Assembly: GCA_964444375.1 (NCBI GenBank)
Contig: CAYUGX010000004.1
Coordinates: 1 to 44,363 of the forward strand
Origin: JABHCC01 sp964444375
GTDB taxonomy: Bacteria; Bacteroidota; Bacteroidia; Bacteroidales; UBA12481
Reading direction: 5' to 3'
DNA length: 44,363 nt
Shown: piece after piece, positions 35,101 through 42,404 of the stretch
Layout: each line of letters begins with the position of its first letter
Position numbering within the stretch: the first letter of the stretch is position 1
The notes under the pieces: model-generated
Told to the model about the DNA's origin: nothing
Seen by the model: only the letters and a program-made list of their open reading frames with translations
The model's database searches: none
Translations under genes and position numbers: made by a program

Positions 35101-35763
35101 TGTTTGTCCGGATAGCGTTCTTCCGCTTGCATCGGTTATGGTACCCGAAATCATGATTGGGTAAGCTTCATCCAGTTCATCAAACAATGCCAAAAGACCA
35201 TAAATTGCAGCTTTAGCATTCAGGGTGTCAAAAACAGTCTCCAGCATGAGTAAATCCACACCGCCCTCTATCAGGGCTTTTGCCTGTGACTGGTAGACCT
35301 CAACCAACTCATCAAAGTAGATATTCCTGAATCCAGGATTCTCGACATCGGGTGACAGGCTTGCTGTTCGATTCGTTGGACCCAAACTACCCGCCACGAA
35401 TTGTGTTGGCCCAGCCTGTTCTTTTGCCAGTCGTGCCGCTTCGCGATTCATAGCTTCAATCCATGATTCAAGCTTGTAATCGGCCTGACTGATGGCATTG
35501 GCATTAAAGGTATTGGTGGTGATGATATCTGCACCAGCATCCAGGTAGTTGCGGTGAATTTCAGCGATAAGACTGGGTCTGGCAATATTTAAGACCTCGT
35601 GATTGCCTTTTAACGACAGGTTTGCCTCAGAAAATGGACCAGTACTGTAATCAGCTTCTGATAGTTCAGCTTGCTGGATTTGAGTACCCATGGCACCATC
35701 CAGAACTAAAACTCGTTCGTCCAATGCGGTCTTCAGGCGATGGTATGATCTTGATTTCTTCAT
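32113..35763 (-). CDS. metH: Cobalamin-dependent methionine synthase, full length
   Basis: 1216 residues with all four modules. The homocysteine domain (1 to about 325) has zinc ligands C241, C304 and C305 (NCSLG, GACCG). The folate domain (about 345-615) has FLNIGERTNVAGS. The cobalamin domain (about 650-890) carries the cobalt-binding H753 in DVHDIGKNI. The reactivation domain (about 910-1216) has RPASGYPACPDHQEK for binding S-adenosylmethionine. Many Bacteroidota split MetH into two genes; here it is whole. It requires B12, and no metE is seen. The start is one base after the hom stop. Confidence 0.96.
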   Translation of the reverse strand: MKKSRSYHRLKTALDERVLVLDGAMGTQIQQAELSEADYSTGPFSEANLSLKGNHEVLNIARPSLIAEIHRNYLDAGADIITTNTFNANAISQADYKLESWIEAMNREAARLAKEQAGPTQFVAGSLGPTNRTASLSPDVENPGFRNIYFDELVEVYQSQAKALIEGGVDLLMLETVFDTLNAKAAIYGLLALFDELDEAYPIMISGTITDASGRTLSGQTLDAFIASVVHAEPLLIGLNCSLGAEQLAPYVADLSRLSPAYVSLHPNAGLPNEFGDYDQSAAEMRDLIQPFLEQGLINLIGACCGSTPAHITAIAELVKNYQPREFQKVPSLTSYAGLERISIAENTNFLNIGERTNVAGSRKFARLIREEKYEEAISVARHQVDGGAQMIDVCMDDALLDASKAMREYLLLISTEPEIARVPILIDSSNWEVICTGLRCLQGKSVVNSISLKDGSDTFVHQAKEIKRFGAAVVVMLFDEAGQADSYERKIEIAQRSYDLLIHEAEFPSTDIIIDPNILAVGTGIDEHNNYAVNYLQACTWIKENLPDVKISGGVSNLSFSFRGNNAVREGIHAVFLYHAIQAGMDMGILNPTLLEVYDEVEENLLKLAEDLVLNRRKDATERILAYADQVENKDKRKQELASWRQKDVNDRLSYALVNGLTDHIEEDLEEARPAFAQALHLIEGPLMDGMNRVGDLFGSGKMFLPQVVKSARVMKKAVAYLTPYIEEEKKSGNQSTAPARILLATVKGDVHDIGKNIVGVILACNGYEIKDLGVMVPAARIIEEAKNWKADMIGLSGLITPSLEEMRFTLAELEKAGIQVPVLIGGATTSKQHTAIKLDPSYRFPVVHVRDASKSTAIVKSLLNENTEPEFSAKLDEEYRQIRVAYAQRHTDQPYISLEQARMNRLAIQWNNFEPYVPKFLGVKHFDDQDLTEILPYIDWSFFLFSWDIRGKYPAILNDPIKGEEARKLVQDGEEMLTWLAKEKRLKAKGALGLFPAHSENEDIILYDPESRSELSRFYHLRNQEEKTDGLPNLCLSDFIHPVDQNIVDYVGMFAVTAGIGIEEIIAEFEHNQDDYRAIMVKILADRLAEGYAELLHHKVRTTYWGYSPNENLPIDELLREEYQGTRPASGYPACPDHQEKETLFSLLNASELGMVLTDNLAMFPAASVAGLYFSHPQSKYFNVGRILPDQLDDYCQRRGCTRERALKFLTNNT

Positions 35764-35764
35764 T

Positions 35765-36964
35765 TCATGTTCCGGTAACTGCTAAAAAGACATCCAACTT
35801 AGGTAAAAGTTTTCGAATCCTGTGTAACAAGTCGAGTTTGATGCGTCCAATCACATAATTTTGTTCGGGTCCGGTATACTTTTCTGTGATCTCTTCAAAA
35901 TCAAAGAGGCTCAGATCGCTGGGTTGACTGTAGCGTAAAAAAACCTCAAGACTGAGTTCTCGACTGAATGAAAGCAGGCTATAGAAATTCCGCTTCTTGT
36001 ATTCGTAACGATAATTGTGCTTACGAGCTGTAATATCACTCAATACTGCTGATCCGGTAGGATGTCCGCCAGCCCCCTTCCCAAACATAAACTGTTTGTC
36101 ATAAAACTGTCCCTTTATGACCACCCCATTGTATTCATCTTCAACATTGTAAATGTATTTTGCTTTAGACACCAGGCGTGGTAAAACATAGATGGTGAAT
36201 TGATTATCAGGCAGTTTACATATTTCTGCAACGAGCTTGATGCGTCTGTCTTTTTCTTTAGCAAAACGTACATCGAAGTCAGACAGACGGCTGATACCAA
36301 AGTTTACTACCTCATCTGGATTGACCCATGTTCCCAGGCCATGAAGGGCTAAAATGACTGATTTAAACTTTGAGTCAAAGCCTTCCACATCAAAAACTGG
36401 ATTACTTTCAGCAAATCCCAAGGCTTGTGCATCACCCAGGGCCTGAGCATAATCAAGATTCTCATTAAACACCTTTGACAGGATATAATTGGATGATCCA
36501 TTCAAAATACCTGTTATCGATTGAAGCAAATCATTGTCATAGTATTCTTCTAGATTCCGAATGACTGGTATACTGCCACAGGCCGAAGCATCGTATAGCA
36601 AGGCTGCTCCGGTCTTCTCCTGCAACTCAATTAATTCAGGCAGGTGATATGCCAGCATTTTCTTATTGCCAGATACTACACTCTTGCCTTTCGATAAGGC
36701 CGATCGAACAATTTCATAGGCTGAATCAGCATCATCAATGAGCTCTACAACCAGGTTGATATCCTGATCATCCAAAATATCATTGGGTTCCAGGGTAATT
36801 AGCTCCTGAGCTACTTTCCGTTCTTTTTGAGGATCTTTTATGCAGATTCGTTTAATCGTTGCATCAGCCGTTTGAATGTCTTTTAAAACGGTATAGAGGC
36901 CTTGTCCAACAACCCCGAACCCAAACAAACCTATGGTAATTTTTTCACTCTTCTTTGATACCAT
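35765..36964 (-). CDS. hom: Homoserine dehydrogenase
   Basis: 399 residues. Reduces aspartate semialdehyde to homoserine with NAD(P)H. The N-terminal Rossmann motif is GLFGFGVVGQGL. The catalytic domain contains SACGSIPVIRNLEEYY, GILNGSSNYIL and DVEGFDSKFK. It is an independent protein, not fused to aspartate kinase as in ThrA of many relatives. The gene lies between metX and metH, so its homoserine can feed straight into O-acetylation. No ACT domain is obvious at the C-terminus. Confidence 0.93.
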   Translation of the reverse strand: MVSKKSEKITIGLFGFGVVGQGLYTVLKDIQTADATIKRICIKDPQKERKVAQELITLEPNDILDDQDINLVVELIDDADSAYEIVRSALSKGKSVVSGNKKMLAYHLPELIELQEKTGAALLYDASACGSIPVIRNLEEYYDNDLLQSITGILNGSSNYILSKVFNENLDYAQALGDAQALGFAESNPVFDVEGFDSKFKSVILALHGLGTWVNPDEVVNFGISRLSDFDVRFAKEKDRRIKLVAEICKLPDNQFTIYVLPRLVSKAKYIYNVEDEYNGVVIKGQFYDKQFMFGKGAGGHPTGSAVLSDITARKHNYRYEYKKRNFYSLLSFSRELSLEVFLRYSQPSDLSLFDFEEITEKYTGPEQNYVIGRIKLDLLHRIRKLLPKLDVFLAVTGT

Positions 36965-36970
36965 TGTGTT

Positions 36971-37984
36971 CTAATTCAAAAAGTTAGTAATTGCTTTGGT
37001 CAATTGATCAACTTCAAGAAGGAAGCCATCATGACCATAAAAAGAATCTATCTCGATCAAACTGGCGCCAGGAATGTGTTTGGCAATAAAACGTTGCTCG
37101 TGAACCGGAAATAACAAATCTGAGCTGATTCCTATGACCATTGTTTTGACCTCGATTTGAATCAGCGCTGATTCAAGGCTTTTTCGTCCTCGTCCCAAAT
37201 TTTGAGAATCCAGGGCTTTGGTCAAAGTATAATAGGAAAAATGATCAAATCGCTTATCGAGTTTTTCACCTTGATACTGTTGATACGAACAGGCCTTGAA
37301 GTCTTGGAGCTTGTCCTTACTGGTTTCTGCTTGTGTCTTATTGTACGTCTGGGCATTCCGGTAGCTGAGAAGTGCAATGCTTCTTGCAGCCCGCAAACCG
37401 GCTGAAGGATAGGAGAATTGACCGGCCTGAAAACCAGGATCCGCTTGTATAGCCATCCGTTGAGACTCGTTGAAGGCGATACCCCAGGGTGATGCAATGG
37501 CGTTTGTTGCAATGGGAACGAGATGTGCAAATAAATCCGGATTGACCACTGCCCATTCCAATGCTTGCTGCCCGCCGAGTGATCCCCCGGTTATGAGTTG
37601 GATTTGTTGAATCTCGAGGTAGTCACATAACAATTGATGTGCGTTCACCATGTCTTTAACGGTGACCATTGGGAATTCTTTTCCATATTTCGCACCAGTG
37701 TGTGGATTCAAACTGACTGGTCCGGTACTGCCATAACAAGAACCCAGGATATTTGCACACAGGATGAAGTAGCGATCGGTGTCAAAAGCCAAGCCCGAAC
37801 CTACCATGCCTGGCCACCAAGCTTCTACATTAGAATTGGCGGAAAGGGCAAGACATACCCAGATGACATTGCTATTGTTCTCATTCAACTCGCCTGTGTA
37901 ATGATAGTGTATCTCTAACTCAGGCAGTATTTCTCCACACTCGAGTTCAAAAGGTTTTTCAATACGTATTCGGTGTTCTTTCAT
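36971..37984 (-). CDS. metX: Homoserine O-acetyltransferase
   Basis: 337 residues of the alpha/beta-hydrolase family. MetX transfers acetyl from acetyl-CoA to homoserine for direct sulfhydrylation. The nucleophile S135 is in GGSLGGQQALEW. The Asp (ISSDLLFPV) and His (YGHDGF) of the triad follow. The substrate region AFDTDRYFIL and CYGSTGP match the family. I use the ATG at 37984, 10 bp after the metY stop; a start at 38014 would overlap metY by 20 bp and adds residues outside the family pattern. Acetyl rather than succinyl specificity is assumed from the neighbouring MetY. Confidence 0.92.
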   Translation of the reverse strand: MKEHRIRIEKPFELECGEILPELEIHYHYTGELNENNSNVIWVCLALSANSNVEAWWPGMVGSGLAFDTDRYFILCANILGSCYGSTGPVSLNPHTGAKYGKEFPMVTVKDMVNAHQLLCDYLEIQQIQLITGGSLGGQQALEWAVVNPDLFAHLVPIATNAIASPWGIAFNESQRMAIQADPGFQAGQFSYPSAGLRAARSIALLSYRNAQTYNKTQAETSKDKLQDFKACSYQQYQGEKLDKRFDHFSYYTLTKALDSQNLGRGRKSLESALIQIEVKTMVIGISSDLLFPVHEQRFIAKHIPGASLIEIDSFYGHDGFLLEVDQLTKAITNFLN

Positions 37985-37994
37985 GGATGCAAAA

Positions 37995-39272
37995 TTAAGC
38001 CAAGGCTTGCTCAAAATCAGCCTCTATATCAAGATAGTTTTCTAGTCCGACCGATACCCGCAATAATCCAGGAAAAACGCCTGCTGCGATTTGTTCAGCC
38101 TCAGTCATTTGTTGGTGTGTAGTCGTTGCCGGCTGAATGATCAGAGTCTTTGCATCACCCACATTAGCCAAATGGTGAACAAGTTGCAAGCTGTCAACCA
38201 CCTTCGTAGCCTGATCAGTCCCACCAGAGACTGTAAAGCTTAATACACCCCCAAACCCATTTGACAGGTATTTACTGGCCAAGTGGTGGTTAGGGTCAGC
38301 CGGTAAACCCGGATAGATTACTGAGTCAACAGCAGGATGGGCATTCAGATAGTTCGCCAGTCGCAGAGCGTTTTCACAATGTCGGTCCATTCTAAGGGAG
38401 AGCGTCTCCATTCCGTGCAAAATCATAAAAGCATTAAATGGGCTCAATGAGGGTCCAAAATCGCGAAGACCAATAGCACGAGCCCGGGTTATAAATGCCA
38501 ATTCTTTGAACTCTTCAGTAAAGCAAATGCCGTGATATTCATGAGCTGGCTCAGTAAATTGAGGGAATTTTCCGTTATTCCAGTCGAATGTGCCTCCATC
38601 AACAATCACACCTGCGATGGTAGACCCATTCCCCGATATCCATTTTGTTGCAGATTCCACCACAATATGAGCTCCCTGCTTCAAGGGTTGGCATAAATAG
38701 CCCCCTCCTGCAAAAGTATTGTCTACAATAATGGGTATTTGGTGAATTTCACTCAATCGATTAAACGCCTCAAAATCGGGCACCTCAAAACCTGGATTAC
38801 TGATAGTTTCCATATACAAGCCCCGGGTATTTTCATCGATTAATTTCTCAAAGTCACTTACTTTTGAAGAGTCAGCAAATCGAACCTCAATTCCAAGCTT
38901 TCTAAAACTGTGCTTAAACTGAGAAACGGTACCCCCATAAAGGAAAGGTGAAGTCACCAGATTTTTCCCCGGTTCGATCAAGTTCAAAACCGTCAAGAAC
39001 TGTGCAGCATGTCCAGATGACACTGCCAATGCCGCAACTCCTCCTTCAAGGGCTGCCATCCGTTCCTCTAAAATGGAAACTGTTGGATTTGATATTCTTG
39101 AGTAAATATGACCTTCAGCGCGTAGCTCAAAAAGATCAGCCGCATGGGCCGTATCTTTAAATACGTAGGCTGCGGTTTGATGTAAGGGGATGGCCGCGCT
39201 CTGCGTGTCGGTGTCAGCCTGGTATCCTGCATGGATTTGCAGGGTTTCGAAATGAAATTTATTATTTGTCAT
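37995..39272 (-). CDS. metY: O-acetylhomoserine sulfhydrylase
   Basis: 425 residues, PLP-dependent fold type I, Cys/Met metabolism family. Joins O-acetylhomoserine and sulfide to give homocysteine, so no cystathionine step is needed. The PLP lysine is K210 in ESATKWISG; YSRISNPTVSILEERMAALEGG at the front and FGGVLSFTV near the C-terminus agree with MetY. The ATG is preceded by a C/A-rich leader of 9-bp repeats. It lies second in the operon, after lysC. Confidence 0.93.
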   Translation of the reverse strand: MTNNKFHFETLQIHAGYQADTDTQSAAIPLHQTAAYVFKDTAHAADLFELRAEGHIYSRISNPTVSILEERMAALEGGVAALAVSSGHAAQFLTVLNLIEPGKNLVTSPFLYGGTVSQFKHSFRKLGIEVRFADSSKVSDFEKLIDENTRGLYMETISNPGFEVPDFEAFNRLSEIHQIPIIVDNTFAGGGYLCQPLKQGAHIVVESATKWISGNGSTIAGVIVDGGTFDWNNGKFPQFTEPAHEYHGICFTEEFKELAFITRARAIGLRDFGPSLSPFNAFMILHGMETLSLRMDRHCENALRLANYLNAHPAVDSVIYPGLPADPNHHLASKYLSNGFGGVLSFTVSGGTDQATKVVDSLQLVHHLANVGDAKTLIIQPATTTHQQMTEAEQIAAGVFPGLLRVSVGLENYLDIEADFEQALA

Positions 39273-39273
39273 G

Positions 39274-39306
39274 GTTGTGGTTGTTGTGGTTGTTGTGGTT
39301 GTTGTT
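39274..39306. repeat. 9-bp tandem repeat in the lysC-metY gap
   Basis: The 35-bp gap between lysC and metY consists mainly of GTTGTGGTT units (three copies, then a partial one) on the plus strand. In the mRNA this reads as an unstructured AACCACAAC-type tract directly before the metY ATG. Copy number may vary and could tune translation of metY. Confidence 0.75.
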
Positions 39307-39307
39307 A

Positions 39308-40675
39308 TTAATTGAATAACTCATCATGGATGGCCAGTAAAGCTTTATTTCGCAGTTTGCGGTTAACGAGGAAATAGATCGCCACTCTTGATGCACCGAA
39401 TGAGATGAAATCGACATTGATTTTTTCTTTTGCGACAGCACTGAAAATTTTTGCTGCGAGTCCGGTTTGTGTCAATACGCCTTCTCCCACAGCTGCGATC
39501 AGGCTCAATGGATTTGATTCGTCGATCAGATCAATACCGGGAATACTCATGCGCTCAATAAGCTGATGGGCAATAAAAACATCCTTATCATTTAATAAGA
39601 GACTGATGGCTACTTGTGAGGTAATCACCGACCGGATATTGATCCGGTTCTGTTCAAGACCGTTGGTGATTTTATTCAGGATTCCTGGGGTAATCCCAAC
39701 ACCGGGTCCACGAACTGTTAGTGTTTTAACTTCATCAGAGTAAGTGACAGATTTGATCCCATCCGGCAGGTGATCTTGCTGACCACCTACGACAGAAAAT
39801 GGCTGCAATTTCTTGCTCACCTGTAAAAAATTAAAAACCCGTACGGGGATCTGATCCGCTTTGAGCGGCTCAACCGTTCTCGGATGTAAAATCTTTGCAC
39901 CGAAATACGACAATTCAGCCGCTTCAGTATAACTAAGCTTCGCAATGGGAACAGGTTTATTGATGATCGTTGGATCACCACTGAGATAGCCCTTCACATC
40001 TTTCCACACATCAAGTGATTGCGCCCCAATACATTTGGCCAAAGCTGCAGCTGAATAATCGCTCCCTCCACGTCCGAAAACAGTGATTTTCTGTTCTTGT
40101 GATATACCGTAGAATCCAGGCACTACCCAGATCTTGTCAGGGCTCAGCCGCTCTCTCAGCTTTGGAGCAGATAAAGCAAAATCGACATTTGCGTTGTGAA
40201 ACTGTCCGTCGGTATATAAACCAATGAGCTCTGGCAAGGCTTCGGCTGCAGGTAGACTTTCTTGTTCGAGGTAGGCTGAAATCAGCAAAGAGCTGATGCG
40301 TTCACCGAAACTAACTACTTCGTCTTCAATAAAATCAGGAACACCGCCAATAAGTGCGATCCCCTTGAGCAAGTCGCCCAGTCGGGCCAATCGCTCATGA
40401 AAGAGCTTGATGGTGGAGAATTGAAGCTCAGTATCGGTTAAAGCTGTATACAGTACCTCCTCAAAAGATTGTCGAATGGATTTAAGAAAGGGCTCAATTT
40501 TTTGATTATTTAATTCATCCTCCCGGATGGTATCATACAATCGATCAGTCAAGCCATGAAATGCAGAAACAACCAGCACAACCGGTTCTTTATAACAAGT
40601 AACTAGCTTTTTGATCTGAACTAAACTTTGGGCGTCATGTAAGTTTGACCCACCTATCTTTATAACAATAGACAC
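39308..40675 (-). CDS. lysC: Aspartate kinase (monofunctional)
   Basis: 455 residues. Phosphorylates aspartate, the first step to Lys, Thr and Met. The N-terminal amino-acid-kinase domain shows VIKIGGSN, GERISSLLISAYL, VFGRGGSDYSAAALA and SYFGAKILHPRT. The C-terminal region (about 305-455) carries two ACT domains for feedback control (LTVRGPGVGITPGI, LIAAVGEGVLTQTGL). It ends without a homoserine dehydrogenase domain. The start is GTG at 40673-40675, with no in-frame ATG nearby, and is preceded by the leader/attenuator. Which amino acid inhibits it cannot be told. Confidence 0.92.
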   Translation of the reverse strand: MSIVIKIGGSNLHDAQSLVQIKKLVTCYKEPVVLVVSAFHGLTDRLYDTIREDELNNQKIEPFLKSIRQSFEEVLYTALTDTELQFSTIKLFHERLARLGDLLKGIALIGGVPDFIEDEVVSFGERISSLLISAYLEQESLPAAEALPELIGLYTDGQFHNANVDFALSAPKLRERLSPDKIWVVPGFYGISQEQKITVFGRGGSDYSAAALAKCIGAQSLDVWKDVKGYLSGDPTIINKPVPIAKLSYTEAAELSYFGAKILHPRTVEPLKADQIPVRVFNFLQVSKKLQPFSVVGGQQDHLPDGIKSVTYSDEVKTLTVRGPGVGITPGILNKITNGLEQNRINIRSVITSQVAISLLLNDKDVFIAHQLIERMSIPGIDLIDESNPLSLIAAVGEGVLTQTGLAAKIFSAVAKEKINVDFISFGASRVAIYFLVNRKLRNKALLAIHDELFN

Positions 40676-40700
40676 GTGTTTACTGGAATTAAGTGTTAAG

Positions 40701-40756
40701 AATAAAAGAAATTGGGGAAACGATCGAGACGGGGTAAGGTTTTATCCTACCCCAAT
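40701..40756 (-). terminator. Attenuator: two mutually exclusive hairpins, the second followed by a U-rich run
   Basis: On the minus strand, ATTGGGG (40756-40750) can pair with CCCCAAT (40717-40711), and TTCTTTTATT (40710-40701) follows, giving a terminator-like structure. The same GGGG is also part of GGGGTAGG (40753-40746), which can pair with CCTTACCCC (40739-40731). The two stems cannot form together. The leader peptide's TAG (40749-40747) lies within this region, so ribosome position can choose between them. The loop of the larger stem also contains the CGATCG palindrome. Confidence 0.65.
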
Positions 40757-40821
40757 GGCATTATCATACTGTTCATCTTGGCGATGATAAATAATTGCGC
40801 TGATGTATGTGTATTATCCAT
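40747..40821 (-). CDS. Leader peptide of the lysC-met operon (24 residues)
   Basis: ATG at 40819-40821 to TAG at 40747-40749. The peptide begins MDNTHTSAQLFIIAK and ends MNSMIMPLG. Thr, Ile and Met make up 9 of 24 residues, with Met-Ile-Met four codons before the stop. These are the products made through this pathway (Met and Thr directly, Ile from Thr). Stalling at scarce charged tRNA would place a ribosome over the hairpin's 5' arm. It resembles the Thr/Ile-rich thr leader of enterobacteria in logic, not in sequence. The promoter start, about 17 nt upstream of the ATG, leaves room for initiation. Expression is inferred. Confidence 0.65.
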   Translation of the reverse strand: MDNTHTSAQLFIIAKMNSMIMPLG

Positions 40822-40843
40822 CAAATGAAAAAGCTTCAGCCGT

Positions 40844-40874
40844 CAAAGGTACAGATTGATTCTAAAAAAGCAAA
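40844..40874 (-). promoter_or_regulatory. Bacteroidota-type promoter of the lysC-metYX-hom-metHF operon
   Basis: Minus-strand TTTG (40874-40871) is followed after 19 bp by TACCTTTG (40851-40844), matching TTTG-N19-TAnnTTTG at every fixed position. Transcription should start near 40838, giving a leader of about 160 nt before the lysC GTG. Confidence 0.75.
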
Positions 40875-40957
40875 TCATAATTTCATTCAATAATTTTCAT
40901 GTTTATCCACAACATCTTAGCACCTTTATTGTCTTAAGATCAAATTTTTTTCCCACT

Positions 40958-42088
40958 ATGATAATCGGAATCCTGAAAGAAAACCAAAATGAGAACCGGG
41001 TGGCCCTCCTCCCGGAGGCTGCCGCTGCACTGATCAAGAAAAAAGCGGAGGTCATTATTGAAAAAGGAGCTGGTGAAAGAGCTTATTCTTCTGACCAGGC
41101 CTACATGGATGTGGGCGTTCAACTGGGCACCCATGACGAAGTGCTTAATAAAGCCACTGTTCTGGTGCAAATAAGCAGCCCGACTGAAGAACTTATTCAG
41201 AAGCTGCGTGAAGATCAGACTCTACTGAGTATATTAAATCCACTTGCAAACACCGCTTTGGTCGACAAATTACTCACTAGAAAGCTGACTACCTTCAGTC
41301 TCGACAGTATACCGCGAACGAGCAGGGCTCAGGCCATGGATATCTTATCTTCGCAAGCAACTGCAGCTGGGTACAGGGCCGTATTAGATGCGGCTATGCA
41401 CCTGCCTACTTTTTTCCCCATGTTTATGACTGCCGCCGGAACAATCCCCCCTGCGAAAGTGCTCATTCTCGGTGCTGGAGTCGCCGGATTACAGGCCATT
41501 GCAACAGCGAAACGACTGGGTGCAAAGGTTGAAGCATTCGATGTTAGGGCAGCAGTTAAAGAAGAAGTGGAAAGTCTGGGAGCAAGCTTTGTTGAAGTAG
41601 AAGGAGCCAAAGACGAAGCAGCAGCAGGTGGATATGCTGTTGAACAAACCGAAGAATACAAAAAGAAACAGCAACAAGCAGTTCACGACCATGCTGTCAA
41701 GTCAAATGTAGTCATATGTACCGCCCAGATACCGGGACGAAAAGCACCCACCCTGGTGTACGAAGATACGGTAAAGCACATGCTTCCAGGGGCTGTGATT
41801 GTTGACCTGGCGGCTTCATCCGGAGGAAATTGTGAGTTAACTGAAGATAATAAGACAGTTCACAAAGAAGGAGTTACCATTATTGGGAAGTCTGATTATC
41901 CCTCGACGATCGCGGTGGATTCAAGTAAGATGCTGGGAAAAAATATTGTCAATTTTCTGACTTTGCTGATTGATGAAGAAGGTGGTCTTAATCTGAATTT
42001 TCAAGACGACATCGTACAGGGCACCTGCATTACCCATCAGGGCGAGGTGTACAATGAGAGAGTAAAAACTGTAATGAACCAAAACTAA
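40958..42088 (+). CDS. pntAA: NAD(P) transhydrogenase alpha chain, soluble NAD-binding part
   Basis: 376 residues; the NAD-binding domain I of proton-translocating transhydrogenase, related to alanine dehydrogenase. Features: IGILKENQNENRVALLPE at the start, an RTSRAQAMDILSSQA segment, and the NAD loop VLILGAGVAGLQAIATAKRLGA. The complex uses the proton gradient to pass hydride from NADH to NADP+. I start at the ATG 40958, where the family's sequence begins; an open extension to 40856 has no homology and is AT-rich. It is transcribed divergently from lysC. Confidence 0.92.
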   Translation: MIIGILKENQNENRVALLPEAAAALIKKKAEVIIEKGAGERAYSSDQAYMDVGVQLGTHDEVLNKATVLVQISSPTEELIQKLREDQTLLSILNPLANTALVDKLLTRKLTTFSLDSIPRTSRAQAMDILSSQATAAGYRAVLDAAMHLPTFFPMFMTAAGTIPPAKVLILGAGVAGLQAIATAKRLGAKVEAFDVRAAVKEEVESLGASFVEVEGAKDEAAAGGYAVEQTEEYKKKQQQAVHDHAVKSNVVICTAQIPGRKAPTLVYEDTVKHMLPGAVIVDLAASSGGNCELTEDNKTVHKEGVTIIGKSDYPSTIAVDSSKMLGKNIVNFLTLLIDEEGGLNLNFQDDIVQGTCITHQGEVYNERVKTVMNQN

Positions 42089-42094
42089 GAGATT

Positions 42095-42403
42095 ATGCAA
42101 GGCATATTGGAATTTATATTTATTCACAAGGAGGCAATTTTCATAATTGCCCTCTCAATTTTCCTGGGTATAGAGGTGATATCGAATGTGCCGGCTATGC
42201 TCCATACACCGCTCATGTCGGGTGCAAATGCCATACATGGAGTAGTGATTATGGGTGGGTTTATGGTTATTGGACAAGCCGAAAGCACTGGAGCCATGAT
42301 CCTGGGATTTCTAGCCGTTGTGCTGGGTACACTGAATGTGGTTGGTGGATTTGTAGTCACCGACCGGATGTTGGATATGTTTAAAAAGAAACCTAAGAAG
42401 TAA
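42095..42403 (+). CDS. pntAB: NAD(P) transhydrogenase alpha chain, membrane part
   Basis: 102 residues with three hydrophobic helices (about 13-32, 45-60, 68-88), forming part of the proton channel in domain II. Segments EVISNVPAMLHTPLMSGANAIHGVVIMGG match the family. The start is 6 bp after pntAA; pntB follows after one base. Separate pntAA and pntAB genes, rather than one long alpha chain, are common outside enterobacteria. Confidence 0.92.
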   Translation: MQGILEFIFIHKEAIFIIALSIFLGIEVISNVPAMLHTPLMSGANAIHGVVIMGGFMVIGQAESTGAMILGFLAVVLGTLNVVGGFVVTDRMLDMFKKKPKK

Positions 42404-42404
42404 A

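Noticed and set aside
37984..38014. Longer metX start overlapping metY
   Set aside because: The extra residues do not fit MetX, and the ATG at 37984 gives usual spacing after metY.
40676..40860. A SAM riboswitch in the lysC leader
   Set aside because: I could not match the conserved SAM-I or SAM-II core. The region instead holds an in-phase peptide and two exclusive hairpins, which attenuation explains better.
40856..40957. Longer start of the transhydrogenase alpha gene
   Set aside because: The 34 extra codons are AT-rich, overlap the lysC promoter region and lack homology; the family begins at MIIGILKEN.
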